Shown in pieces: positions 38,227 to 61,368 of a DNA stretch of 64,000 nucleotides. Origin of the DNA: Eriocheir sinensis. Its lineage: Eukaryota; Arthropoda; Malacostraca; Decapoda; Varunidae. The notes beneath the pieces are model-generated. The model saw only the letters and a list, made by a program, of their open reading frames with translations, had not been told where the DNA came from and ran no database searches. A program made the translations under genes and the position numbers. The stretch lies in NCBI RefSeq assembly GCF_024679095.1, contig NC_066518.1, positions 5,657,610 through 5,721,609 of the forward strand, in the 5' to 3' direction. Each line of letters starts with the position of its first letter. Position 1 is the first letter of the stretch.

Positions 38227-38684
38227 GAAGCAGGAAGGACCATGTGCCACCGAGACAGTTTGCAACGATGAGCATCACTGAGGGGAAGACTGTAGAGGGC
38301 GTAGCTGGAGGGTGAAATACGGGCGTTGATAACCCGTAGCAAAATATGGAGACGATAGAGTAAGGAAAAATACCGGAGGACACACCCTCTGGCGATGTAC
38401 GAGTTTGCCAATCGTAAAGGGCCGCCAGCCAACCCGACACAAACGCAACACAAAACACGCGTCCGTCGAAAGGAAACGAATAAAGATAGAGAGAAAAACA
38501 TGACAACAATGCATCCTATTCCGTTTTCAAGGAAAGGAAAGAATACGAGGCTTAAGTAGGACAACCTAACGGGACAAAGGAGGGCGGGGCGGGGAATCTT
38601 TGTGTTTACTGAGGGCTGGTGGGGGAGAGAGAGGAAGAGTTGCTGTCGTGAGTTGGAGAGTGGGGAAGGGAGGAGGAAGGGTGG

Positions 38685-39048
38685 AGGAGGAGGAGGAGGA
38701 GGAGGAGGAGGAGGAGGAGGAGGGGGAGCTATCGTGATGAGTTACATAGGAATACATAGGAAGAACAGACACCAGAAGACCTATCGGTCTATGGCGAGGT
38801 TGTCTGTTAACTACCGCTACTACTAGTAATCTACGTGTGGTAGAACAGGACAGAATAGATGAAGGCTCCTCCCCACCCACCTCTCCCTCCGGCAACGTGC
38901 CGGCAGGAAATAGTTAGAAGAGAACACCATGTACCTTTAAGGAAGAAAGGGTCATGGAAATTTTACAGTAAAGAGAGAAATAAGAGGAAATTACTACCCT
39001 TAACTTACACTACTGGCAACCTAAGCTGTGGGGGAAAATGACTTCATT
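38685..39048 (-). mobile_element. LINE 3'-end-like segment with TCC tail
   Basis: At the left edge is a GGA array (38687-38722), followed by ACATAGGAATACATAGGAAG (38744-38763) and then AGAAGACCTATCGGTCTATG. This parallels the neighbouring element's layout of ACATAAGAACATAAGAAC followed by AGAGGCCGAGTGGCCTACA. Near 39001-39037 it holds TAACTTACACTACT...CTGTGGGGGAAAA, which recurs with about 83% identity at 39293-39333 inside the adjacent LINE. I read it as a second, related LINE 3' untranslated end. No coding part is visible. Confidence 0.6.
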
Positions 39049-40031
39049 ACATAAGAACATAAGAACATGGAAACACAGGGAGGCTGGAAGAGGCCGAGTG
39101 GCCTACACATGGCAGCCCCAGAATCCCCCCTGGTACTCACGATGGGTGAGGTGTAGTTTCAGGGGCACAGGTGGAGGCTTGATCCTCGTTTTACCGGCGG
39201 TACCAGGCACGCACCAGTAACCTGTCACCTTACTGCACCCACACCTCACTCCACCTGTCATGCGGACATTAACTGTTGCTTTACTCTATTGTTAACTTAC
39301 GCTACTTCCAATCTAGGTTGTGGGGGAGAAAAATATGGATTTAGGTTGAGGTCTTGTTGCAATCTGTCTGAAAACATGCGAAGAAGGGTCAGTATAATCT
39401 TATATCCCTGAAGTACTTATCCAATGAAGACTTGAAGCTATTGATACTCTGTGCGCTAACTACTGACGGTGGGAGTCTATTCCAGTGATCGACGACTCTA
39501 TTATTGAAAAAACTTCTGCGCACCAATGTGTTACATCGGTTTCCCTTCATACTTCATACCGTTGCTGCGAGTTATTGTGTTGGCATCTCTCTGAAATAGA
39601 CTATCTGGGTTAATGTTGTCGAATCCATTAGGGATTTTGAACACTTCAATTAAGTCCCCTCTTATCCTTCGCTTTTTTTAGGGAAAACATATCTAAACGC
39701 TTTAAACGCTCGTCATATGGCAAGTTTCGGAGCGCTGGAATTTGTTTGGTTGCTCGTCGCTGTATCTTTTCTAGCAAAACTTGATCTTTGATAAAGTTCG
39801 GTGACCAGAACTGAACGGCGTATTCTAGGTGTGGTCTTACAAATGCTAAATATAATCTTTTCATAAGTTCGGGTGATTTATAATCAAAGTTTCTTAAGAT
39901 TAATTCTAATATCATATTGGCTTTTTTACTCGTTGCAGAACATTGATCACTCATTTTAAGAGTGTTACTGATAATGACACCAAGATCTTTTTCTTGTTTT
40001 ACTTCGCTGAGCTCATGTCCTTGAATATCCT

Positions 40032-40033
<2 letters not shown>
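39049..40033 (-). mobile_element. LINE (non-LTR retrotransposon), 5'-truncated, with reverse transcriptase C-terminus
   Basis: On the minus strand, coding begins at about 40033 and ends with a stop at 39389-39391. Readable parts include KDLGVIISNTLKMSDQ, RPHLEYAVQFWSP, NLPYDERLKRLDMFSL, FFNNRVVDHWNRLPP and SINSFKSSLDKYFRDIRLY. This is the usual order at the C-terminus of LINE reverse transcriptases (post-palm region and tail). Two frameshifts are visible, at about 39675 in an A run and at about 39535. The 3' untranslated part runs to ACATAAGAACATAAGAAC (39049-39066, plus sense). The 5' break coincides with the GA array at 40034. The clade is not determined; CR1-like or Jockey-like are both possible. 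Confidence 0.88.
39389..40033 (-). pseudogene. LINE reverse transcriptase C-terminal fragment
   Basis: Coding part of the LINE above, about 210 codons long. The largest uninterrupted piece (39646-39954) has 102 codons. The catalytic palm, including the FADD-type motif, lies upstream of the truncation and is absent, so the fragment cannot encode a working enzyme. Confidence 0.85.

Positions 40034-40068
<35 letters not shown>
40034..40068. repeat. GA microsatellite at the LINE 5' break
   Basis: About 17 GA units that directly abut the truncated LINE. Confidence 0.96.

Positions 40069-46304
<6,236 letters not shown>

Positions 46305-46362
<58 letters not shown>
46305..46362. repeat. GT microsatellite, about 29 units
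   Basis: Pure GT array. Confidence 0.98.
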
Positions 46363-46364
<2 letters not shown>

Positions 46365-48460
46365 AGTTCTCCGCCCATCCTTTCATAACGCAAGGCTCGT
46401 GTGACGCTTTATATTGGGAGGGCACAACGACCAGTCAGGGAAGAATACTGGCAACATTCGTCAGATCCAGAACAGAGCAAGTGTTGTGACTTGACCGAGA
46501 GCAATTTGAAGTCTGAAAAAAACGTCAACCACCCCACCTGTCCAAGTGCACCGCCGAATATTCAGTAGCTTTGACTTGCACGTTTCCGTCTCCCGGAAGC
46601 AGCATACTTACACGCCCTCCTGGAGCGTCGGCATCCGCCCTGCGACGGCGGCAACGTTTTGTATTGGCAAACGAAGCTCCGAGCGCTGCCTTGTTGAACA
46701 CTTTCTAGCGCTGCGTAGGGTTGGTTGGCTGGGTTCACAGTGAAAACCTCCCAGCGCAATATTCTTGTCGCATTACTCACATTCCAGCGAGTGTGGAGGG
46801 TAAAGGAAAATTAATTTATGAGCAAAAACCAGCACTGCTTTCATTGTGTGTAACTGAGGCACGTGGAACGCTTCGTATTATTAACAATAGTGAGGAGACT
46901 AAAGGTCATTCACATCTTTCGTGCTTCTCCTACCGACCATACATCCTAAATATATAAAAATTCCTATACACGGGGTTGTTTCCTTGTGGTTAATAGTTCT
47001 GTCATAACGCTATCGGTTGGAGTTGGAGGCAAGATTTTAGTGTGACGTCTTCACACAGACAGGGGTGGCTTTCCGCTGTACTAAGACAAACAATCGAGAT
47101 GGTACTCATGCTTGTGATGGTCAACAATGTGTTTTACTTGCCTCACTACGTCACACCAAACTAATTCATTGGCCTTACTTCTAGGACCTAATTTTAGGGA
47201 CAAGACAAATTTAAAGTGTTGGTGGGGCCTTCATGCCGGTGTTCAACAAGATATATACGCTACAAGTTTGATTTTCCAGTCCCTAACTCACTACAATTTA
47301 GTTTACATTGAGCCATGGAAAAGAAAAATAAAGAATATCACCAAACCGACGCCATGGGCAGTTTGGGCATCTATTTTTTTTTCTTCAAAATTGACGAACA
47401 GCCCAGAATGAGGTAATTCTAACTAGACGAGACTTGCGCCTGGCCGTGAGGCTGCTCCGATCGGTCACCAGATGACTGAGGCACGCGAGTGACGCTGCAC
47501 GTGCGGCAGTGTGGCATGCGTGAGATCACAGACTTAGGAGTAAACTGAGATATATCACTGAGCATATCAAAGAGTTTCTCCTTTTGAACTTAGAATATAC
47601 ATAAAACTCTGTAATGCCGTTTGTTGACTCTCTTCTTCTTACATTTGAGAGGATCTGCTCGACCTTGCCAGTCGTCAGTAAATGTAAAGCTGAACATTGC
47701 CGGGAGCCTCATCACAACTTGGTGCCTTGGACTGGGAGGAAAAGTCATTGGCGTAGCAATAATGTGAACTCACTTTATGTTTTCTATGTATGGGAAAGAA
47801 TAATAAATACGAGCGCTAAGCGACAACCTAACTTTTGAGCCGCATAGTCCAACTTTTTTTTATACAGAGGTAAAACATCGAAAAACTTTTATTGCAGGAA
47901 AGAGAAAGAAAAAGAGAACAATGGCGTCGAGAGGAAAAGGAACAGGTCGGTCATTAATGGCGGGCGGCGGTGTGGCAGCAGGGGGAGGAAGGGGAGCAAG
48001 GCGTTGTTAGATTGACACGTCTGGATCCATTCTCGCATGCCATGAATTTCAATGACCTGCGGAGGCTCACGTGTATGGTAATGGCAGACTTTTCCCCGCG
48101 CGGCGCCGCTGAAATGGACCAACGTGAGGTGAACCTGAGCCGCGGGTGACGATTCTTTACGTTCTCTTTTTCCGTAAACAAAAAAATTTCCGGGGACTCC
48201 AAACAGCGAGTAAATCTTATAATACTCATAGAAAAAAATTTGTTTACGTTTGCCATGAATATTTTTACTAAACAAGTTTTCAGCTAAACTCGGGCAATGA
48301 TAAAACCTCAGCTCAGCAATTCCGGCTTCGGGGTTCCGGCTCATATCAATCTCATGTGCTCCGGAAGTGGCTCCGGAAGACGTTCATAGGCAAAGTTGGA
48401 GCTCACGGCGGAAATTTACATCTACCAGGATCTCGCAATTTTTCGAATCCTCTATCGCTG
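46363..48460. other. No gene supported; orphan 151-codon minus frame at 47889-48344
   Basis: Unique-looking. The minus frame 47889-48344 has ordinary composition over its first 110 codons and then Phe/Ser/Pro low complexity. I see no domain, splice structure or neighbour that would support it. Confidence 0.4.

Positions 48461-49795
<1,335 letters not shown>

Positions 49796-49859
<64 letters not shown>
49796..49859. repeat. CA microsatellite, about 32 units
   Basis: Pure CA array. Confidence 0.98.
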
Positions 49860-49863
<4 letters not shown>

Positions 49864-50047
49864 TTTTATGATATAATTTATACTGATATTTGATATGTTT
49901 ATTGGCCTTTTTTCTACATAAAAAAAAAATGATAATAACCATTGATCTAGGGCTCTAACACGAATCAGCTTTACAAATATTGTTAACAAGTTCTACATGT
50001 AAAGCAAGCCTACACCTAAAATAAATTTTAAACATAGTACAGCTGAT

Positions 50048-51127
<1,080 letters not shown>

Positions 51128-51423
51128 AAGTAATGAATAGTATACATATCATTTAAACTGACAAAGCGCGATAGCAGTTATGTAGTCAATATTTTAAAAA
51201 TTCGAAACAAATATACAAAAAAAATACAAAAATATAATTAATTTGGGTAATAACATCCTTTTTCTTCTTTGAACTTCCTCTTCAAAGAGCTGTGTGATAC
51301 AGAGTTCTTCGCATCGTGGCCCAGCTGCCTCCAGTGCCTGTTTCCTCTAATTATAAGACTTGTTCATGAGTGATTTTGCAGAATATAATAATGAGAACAT
51401 TAAATATTGTTCTCTTGCATAAT
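51128..51423. other. No gene seen
   Basis: Short AT-rich interval between the AAT array and the SINE. Confidence 0.5.
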
Positions 51424-51680
51424 TAGTCCCTCCGTGGTGTAGAGGATAGCGAGCGCCTAGCCACAAATACGAGGGACCCGTTTTGCTCCTGGTCCCAGGC
51501 AATCGGCAAGCAACCCACCTGGCTGTTCATCCTCCCGTTCGGAATGCCCGATGAATAAATAAATGTGACAACCTGAAGAAAATAAGCTGTGGTAGCCCGG
51601 GAGTCACACTTACCCTGTGTCGCGGGTGTGTGGGTTCTTACCCACCACAGGCCACGCACAGACGCTACGCACAATATAAC
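51424..51680 (+). mobile_element. tRNA-derived SINE (copy 3)
   Basis: Plus-strand copy. The head TCCGTGGTGTAGAGGATAGCG fits a tRNA A-box region; the B box is degraded (CTCCTGGTCCC). The body carries CCACCTGGCTGTTCATCCTCCC, GATGAATAAATAAATGTGAC and AAGAAAATAAGCTGTGG, which match the family body. The 3' limit is uncertain. Confidence 0.75.
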
Positions 51681-52081
51681 GTTGGCCCACAACTTTTCCG
51701 TTACCAGTTCTTGTGTGCCATGAGATGCAGCTGTTGTGTATGCTTTGAATAATAGCAAACACATACAAACTTGTCTGAAGATGTATTATGTCTGGGTTTT
51801 AATAACTTGTAGTCTAAAGAGAGTGGGTGTGTGCCGGGAAAATTTTGTTTTTTGCTTATTAAACCAGTCCCCTCATAATTAGGTTGGTGTAATCACTCCC
51901 CCCCCCCAAAAAAAAAGGCTTCGTGTAATATCAGGGATGCATATTAGCACAATATCGGACCTGAAATTGACCCTTGTCGTTCTCCGTACCTGCCTATAAT
52001 AATAAATAAGTGGTGCGGTGCTGTACACTGAATTACTTTTTTATGGCTCAAGTTCGTTGGCTGTACTCTCTCTCTCTCGAG

Positions 52082-52122
<41 letters not shown>

Positions 52123-52379
52123 CACTGAATCTTTTACTTGAAACGGTCTATCTTTTACCACTCTTCCACTAATTGCAATTAGCACGATAGCTTTGTCACC
52201 TTCACTTTTGAAAAAAATATGTTATATAATTACTGAATCCTCCCACGCCTCGTGCTCGTGTTCTCATTATTTTTTTTTTAATTATTCGCCTACGAGAATG
52301 GCATTAATGGTTTTGTCGTCATCAGGCTGACTATCTGTCCTCTGACTGTCCTTTACCTTACTGAAATTAGCTACGCATC
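51681..52379. other. No gene seen; CT/CG/AC tract 52065-52121
   Basis: Unique-looking sequence with a short CT, GCGC, then AC compound tract (AC units at 52089-52121). Confidence 0.5.
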
Positions 52380-52622
52380 TACGGACCCAGGCTCGATCCC
52401 AGTAACAGGCAGTTAGCGACATGCTCACACAGCTATTCATCCTTCCTTTCGGGCCGGTCGATAAATGGATATCTGGAGAAACCAGGATAAGTTAGGGTGT
52501 AGGAACCTGAATGTCTAAGTAGTTGCCCTGTGTCTCGAGGTAAGTAGGTTCTTGCCCCTACGGGCTCAGTGGCTAATGAGACTAAGGTGAGCACCGGGGC
52601 CACCTATAGATTAGTGTATGCT
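52380..52622 (+). mobile_element. tRNA-derived SINE (copy 4), 5'-truncated
   Basis: Starts in the B box region (GGCTCGATCCC at about 52391), followed by CAGCTATTCATCCTTCCTTTC, GGTCGATAAATGGATATCTGG and GGAGAAACCAGGATAAGTTAG. It ends with GGTGAGCACCGGGGCCAC, which matches the end of copies 1 and 2. The A-box part is missing. Confidence 0.82.
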
Positions 52623-53691
52623 CCAAATTATACATTTACCTATAAAGAGTTTGAAGCATATGATTCCCATTAAATAGGTTTAGACACCAGAGTGTAAAAC
52701 TGTGTAGATATAAAGTCGCTGGTTACAACGGACAATTAATGTTAAAACTTCTCTCTTCAGCTCCCCAACACCAAAATGTGTGGCGGGCGAACACCTTTGT
52801 CTAGGAACTCGATAATGTCACCAGGAAGGCAGTCAATGAAGAAATTCTCCCTAAGAGAAAAGATGATCCTGAGGGTCACGCTGCAGGTGACGGTAATTTT
52901 CACGGAGGAGAGGTTTATCGCGCCCAAGGCAGCGTTGCGCGGGACGGAGCTGCCAATATAGCGGCGGCCCTTCGAGGATCCCCCAAAGGCGCCCCGGGGA
53001 TAATCAGCGACTTATCAATCTCTTATGTCTGTCTTACGCCAGTGAAAGGTGCGTATGCGACTCCTTAGGCAAGTAGCTGCTGGGCGCTGCGAGTGCACAT
53101 GTCACTGTAATGAAGCACCGCTGCATGATACGCGGCCTTAGCAGCCTTTCTCGAGCACTCTTATATTCCCACGGCTATAGGTTTATCTGCTTTTAATAAC
53201 TAAGATTATTGAAAGTGAGGAGAGTTCAACTTTTGGAAAGGTTTGTTTAAAGAGCTAACTTTAAACAACATGCGCTGCCAATATATAGATAGGGAGTTCC
53301 CACGCTTGAGATATTCAATGCGAGCGGTGGACGGAAAACTTGGCAGAGGGACAAAAGTTGGGAACGGGCCGTGGACGGAAAGTGAGGACGAAGAAATAAA
53401 TGTTTTCGACAACTTGGTCCTATCTTCGGGCAGAGTAGTTTTACAGGCGAGCGCCGTCCCGTCGGACCCATAACAGACCCACACGAGTATATCACGAGTT
53501 TCATTTACTATTTCTAAAGTAACTAAAATATTTTCATTATCATTATTATCATCTTCATTGTTAGCACTGAAAACACAAAACTTTTAAAATAAAACTGTAA
53601 AGAGGATGAGCCTCGAGGTAGAAGATATTTCTTTCAGTGGACATCAAGATTAGTATGATGACAGTGTACATGGCGACAATATTGAATAACA

Positions 53692-53693
<2 letters not shown>
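52623..53693. other. No gene seen
   Basis: Unique-looking sequence. Short overlapping frames on both strands at 53206-53504 lack recognisable domains. Confidence 0.45.

Positions 53694-53743
<50 letters not shown>
53694..53743. repeat. GT microsatellite, about 25 units
   Basis: Pure GT array. Confidence 0.97.
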
Positions 53744-54266
<523 letters not shown>

Positions 54267-54374
54267 TACTTTTCCCTATTTATGGCGCTGTGAGAAGGTA
54301 AGCTGATAAATCCATGTTAAGGAGCGTTGTGATGAATGTGAGTTTACCGAAAGAAATATGACTTGGTTTATGAA

Positions 54375-54528
54375 GTGTTGTTGTTGTTGTTGTTGTTGTT
54401 GTTGATGATGTTGCTGTTGATGTTGTTGTTTCTTCTGTTGCTACTCTTGCTGTTGTTTCTATTCCCATTGTTCTTCTTTGTCTTATTTTTTTGTGTTCCA
54501 TTTTTACTACTGTTGTCGTTGTTGTTGT

Positions 54529-54601
<73 letters not shown>

Positions 54602-54717
54602 GCCTGTGCTGCTACACTTGCTATTATTTGTATTTCTACTGCTCTTCTTTGTCTTATTCTTGTTTTCCGTTACTACTGTTCTTGCTGCTGTTGTTGTTGT
54701 TGTTGTTGTTGTTGTGA
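54375..54717. repeat. TTG trinucleotide arrays with a duplicated spacer
   Basis: Three TTG blocks (about 54377-54430, 54508-54602, 54680-54715). The spacers share TTCTTTGTCTTATT (54473 and 54647) and TTTCTATTCC/TTTCTACTGC-like words, so the block plus spacer (about 175 bp) appears to have been duplicated. Confidence 0.88.
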
Positions 54718-56805
<2,088 letters not shown>

Positions 56806-56992
56806 TGTTATTATTATTATTATTATTATTATTACCACCATCATTATTTTCATTCTCCGTCTTCATCTTATTATTATTATTCTCATTATTGCTATTGTTG
56901 CTGTTATTGCTACTAATGTTGTTTAAGTTGTTTCTGTTGCTGTTGCGTTTCATCCTACCTGTATTTTTTTCTTATAATCATTTTCATTATAA

Positions 56993-57077
<85 letters not shown>

Positions 57078-57223
57078 CATCTTTATGATGATGATGATGA
57101 TGATTAATATCATCCTAATGATTTTTATATATCATTCATATAAAATTACTAGTATTGTTGTTTTCTTATTATAACTATTGTCATTACTGTTCTTGATTTT
57201 ATTGATTTATTATCATTCCTATC

Positions 57224-57300
<77 letters not shown>
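56806..57300. repeat. ATT microsatellite cluster
   Basis: ATT blocks at about 56806-56834, 56996-57077 and 57226-57300, separated by ATT/GTT-rich degenerate sequence and a GAT tract (57086-57103). Confidence 0.96.
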
Positions 57301-57338
57301 CATCATCATCATTATAAGGACATTTCCGACCATGTTGA

Positions 57339-57686
57339 GTGAAGGAGGAGGAAGGAAACACGGGTGTGTTGGAGATGAGTTTATTCCCGACTTGTTTCGC
57401 TTTTGCCTCTTCAGGTGAGCTGAAGTGGCTCAGATGTCATTCTGCTATATATAGAACACACGAGACGCCCCGCTCGCTGCTCAGAGACAAGGTCGGGAGG
57501 TCAGGTCAAGCCTCCCGTGCCAGCCAGGGGAAGATGGGCAGAGGGGCGTGACCTGACCTTTGACCTTGTCCTATATATATCGGAATGACACCTGAGCCAC
57601 CTCAGTTCCCCTGCAGGAGCGAAAGCGAAACTAGTCGGGAATAAACTCATCTCCAACACACCCGTGTTTCCTTCCTCCTCCTTCAC
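57339..57686. mobile_element. Foldback element between ATT arrays
   Basis: The two halves are reverse complements. The outer arms 57339-57456 and 57571-57686 start GTGAAGGAGGAGGAAGG and match at about 85% or better. The first 54 bases are identical or nearly so. After a 29-base unpaired insert on the left side, pairing resumes (57486-57508 with 57549-57570, GACAAGGTC...GGTCAGGTCA), leaving a loop of about 40 bp. Both arms encode the same spurious peptide start (MKEEEGNTGVLEMSLFPT). The right end directly joins an ATT array, and another ATT array ends 38 bp before the left end. No coding capacity. It is a foldback transposon or hairpin MITE; no target duplication could be fixed. Confidence 0.85.
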
Positions 57687-57705
57687 ATTATTATTATTAT
57701 TATTA

Positions 57706-57751
<46 letters not shown>
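57687..57751. repeat. ATT microsatellite next to the foldback element
   Basis: ATT array starting at the base after the right arm. Confidence 0.96.
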
Positions 57752-57752
<1 letters not shown>

Positions 57753-58260
57753 GCAGTCATAATATTTGTTGAGTTATAATTTAGAATTTTATTTATATTA
57801 TTATCACCAATTTTATCATTATTTTTGTTGAATTACATGAATAAAATTACTGTGATTAATAAATATTGCAACCAATTATGTGATCCCGCTGTCAGAATTA
57901 CAGACAATGTTCTCTAATTACGGAGCTTGATTGGAGTGTTACGATGTTACGTGCTACTGTTGCCATCACCGGAACACTCCCACAATGCCGACAGATGGAA
58001 AGCTTTTACCATTACTCTTGTCAATCTACACACGTCACTGCCACCATTCTCTGAGTACGTACTGGCCATAATACTAATGCTAAACTGCCATACACTCAAA
58101 GGTGATGAATAGTTATTGATACTGTTATTGGAAGCGCGGATGCCGCACTCAGAGCTTGACTGATGTAGTTCTAGATGCTCTTGCTTAGCCGGACCTGAGA
58201 TGGGAACGGTCAGCCCACGCCTTTATTTTGTGTTCCTTGGGTTATTTGGTCCTTATCGAC
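57752..58260. other. No gene seen
   Basis: AT-rich, then mixed unique-looking sequence. Confidence 0.5.
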
Positions 58261-58820
58261 GCTTGATTGTTACTGTCGCATTACCGTTAATTTATTTCTT
58301 GCCAAGTTAGTGATACTCTTAAAGGTTCCCGAGTATACAGCGTACAGTGGGTTGTCAGAGAACACCAGTAACTTCTTAAATAAAAAAAGAACATAAAACT
58401 GCTTAATTCCTTCTGTCTCATTATCGTTAACTTGCCCGTCGCCAAGTTAGTGATGTTATTAAAGCTTTGAGAGTAGATGGGCTGTTGCGGGTTGTCAGAG
58501 AACATCACTAACACCTTGAAATAAAAGAAAGAACAAAAAAATCGCTTGACTGCTACTGTCACATTATCGTCAACCTGTCTGCGTGCTGCCAAGTCAGTGA
58601 TGCTCTTAAGGTTTCCAGAATAGACGGGTTGCAGCGGGTTCTCAGAGAATACTAGTGACACCTTGAAAAAAAAATCGCTTGGTTGTTACTGTCACATTAT
58701 CGTTAACCTGTCTGTCGTCAAGTTAGTGATGCTATGAAACCTTCCAGAGTAGACGGAGTGCCGCGGATTATCAGAGAACACAGTGACGCCTTCAAATAAA
58801 AGAAAGACCCCCAAAATTAC
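58261..58820 (-). repeat. Minisatellite of four units, about 140 bp, with a conserved peptide frame
   Basis: The plus-strand anchor CATTATCGTTAAC recurs at 58279, 58419, 58562 and 58695 (spacings 140, 143, 133). On the minus strand each unit encodes a version of V-x-FSDNP-QPVYSG-x-x-x-SITNLA: FSENPLQPVYSG, FSDNPQQPIYSQ and FSDNPRHSVYSG, with a frameshifted version in the first unit. Spacings are not multiples of three, so the peptide units do not form one continuous protein. The shared frame could be inherited from a coding ancestor, or the units may simply be young. Confidence 0.85.
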
Positions 58821-59736
58821 GAAGATAAATGACATCCTTCCCCTGAGAATAAAAAACACACACAAAAAACACCACTTAGTAGGTTGCAATCAGCGTCAGA
58901 CGGGACAAAAAAACGGTTACATGTTCCTCGCCCTCTCAACGCGTTAGTCTGTTTCCCTGAGGACACAGAGACACTGATGTTTACAAGTACGTGTGCCTGT
59001 GTGTCGCCTTTGTTACCCGCAGTCAACAAAAACGTCACGGGGAGGGAGGGATAAATGTGGCGAGGAAGGGAGAGAGGCAGGACACAGAAGGCAAATACTT
59101 GGAAAGAGGGAAAATCTCGCTGATATGATGGTGCGCGAGAGAGATGGGACTCGACCTCTAAAAATATCCCACCGACGAGGAGGACGAAGCGGGAGACAGA
59201 AGGGGAAGGGGATGGACAGATGGGCGGTGCTGCAAAGAGTGAAGATAGGAGGAGGAGGAGGAGGAGGAGGAGGAGAAGAAGGAGGAGCAGGAACAAGAGA
59301 GATGTGTGTGTAGCAATGAAACGGACGGGTGGGAGTTCGGGATGCAGGAAGGGAGAAGACAGAGAGGGAAGCAGGAAAAAGAGACAGATGGATTAGGGAG
59401 CAAAAGAGGAAAGGAAAGAGTAAGAGGAACCAAAAATAAGGACGCAAAAGAAAAGTATAAAAGCTGAATAGGGTATAGAAGGAAAACTGGGTGATTGAGA
59501 TGGATGGCTACCTGATGGATGAGGGCCAGAAAATAGATTAGGAAGAGTAAAGTTAAAAAAAAAATAATACGAGGAAAAGTTTAATGTCAATGTTAACTCG
59601 CATTAAAACGTTTGCATTGTTTTCTTCAGCGGGCGAAAACATATCAGAAGAACGTGACAACAGCCTAATGGAATAACGCTGCTGACGGATGTGTTGCCAT
59701 TTTTTTTAGCATCGTCATGTCAAGCGTCCGGACATT
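58821..59736. other. No gene seen; GGA tract at 59248-59276
   Basis: Unique-looking to about 59030, then A/G-rich to about 59580 with a GGA trinucleotide tract. Confidence 0.5.
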
Positions 59737-59985
59737 AATCAGCAGCTGCGATAAACTTCCCTAAACAACAGCGACGTAAATCACCAGCTGCGATAAACTT
59801 CCCTAAACAACAGCGACGTAAATCACCAGCTGCGATAAACTTCCCTAAACAATAGCGACGTAAATCACCAGCTGCGATAAACTTCCCTAAACAACAGCGA
59901 CGTAAATCACCAGCTGCGATAAACTTCCCTAAACAACAGCGAAGTTAATCACCAGCTGCGATAAACTTCCCTAGACAACGAGCAA
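59737..59985. repeat. 42-bp minisatellite, nearly six units
   Basis: Units start AATCACCAGCTGCGATAAAC at 59737, 59779, 59821, 59863, 59905 and 59947, exactly 42 bp apart. Copies differ by single substitutions (CAGCAGC in the first, CAATAGC in the third, GAAGTT at the end of the fifth). The last unit decays after CTAGACAAC. Confidence 0.97.
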
Positions 59986-60957
<972 letters not shown>

Positions 60958-61368
60958 AAAAGGAGGAGGAGGAGGAGGAGGAAACATGGAAATGGACTAG
61001 CAAGCAGCAGAAAGCCTGTTGGCTCATAACTAGGCTGCCTGCTTTCAGTGATTTAATTAATCCGTTTGCCACAGGAGTGGCTTGAGGGAAGGATTAAAGC
61101 ACTTGTGTACCTACTCTTGGATACGTTCAGTTCACTCCCGATGCAGCAAAGTGGCGATCAATGCGTTTCTTGAAGGAGTTGATGCTCTCTGCGCTAACCA
61201 CTTCTGCAGGAAGGCTGTTCCAATGGCGAACAACTCTATTCGAGAAATAACTCCTGCCGATGTCGGTATTGCATCGCTTTGCTTGAATTGTTTTTTCCGT
61301 TGTTTCTTGTCCTCAGGTTAGTTTGTAGCGTGAAAAGTTTGAAGTGATCAACATTGCTGAGCTTGTTC
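60958..61368 (-). mobile_element. LINE 3' end with TCC tail (younger of two tandem copies)
   Basis: On the minus strand, from about 61368, frames give LNKLSNVDHFKLF, TNLRTRNNGK, then after a shift in an A run QAKRCNTDIGRSYF, SNRVVRHWNSLPAEVV and SINSFKKRIDRHFAASGVN followed by a stop (about 61130). This is the C-terminus of a LINE reverse transcriptase, closely paralleling the 39.4-39.6 kb copy (NNRVVDHWNRLPP, SINSFKSSLDKYF). The 3' untranslated part continues to GTTTCC and a TCC array (plus GGA, 60962-60983). Confidence 0.83.

Noticed and set aside
47889..48344. 151-codon minus frame
   Set aside because: Unrecognised sequence ending in Phe/Ser low complexity; no independent support.
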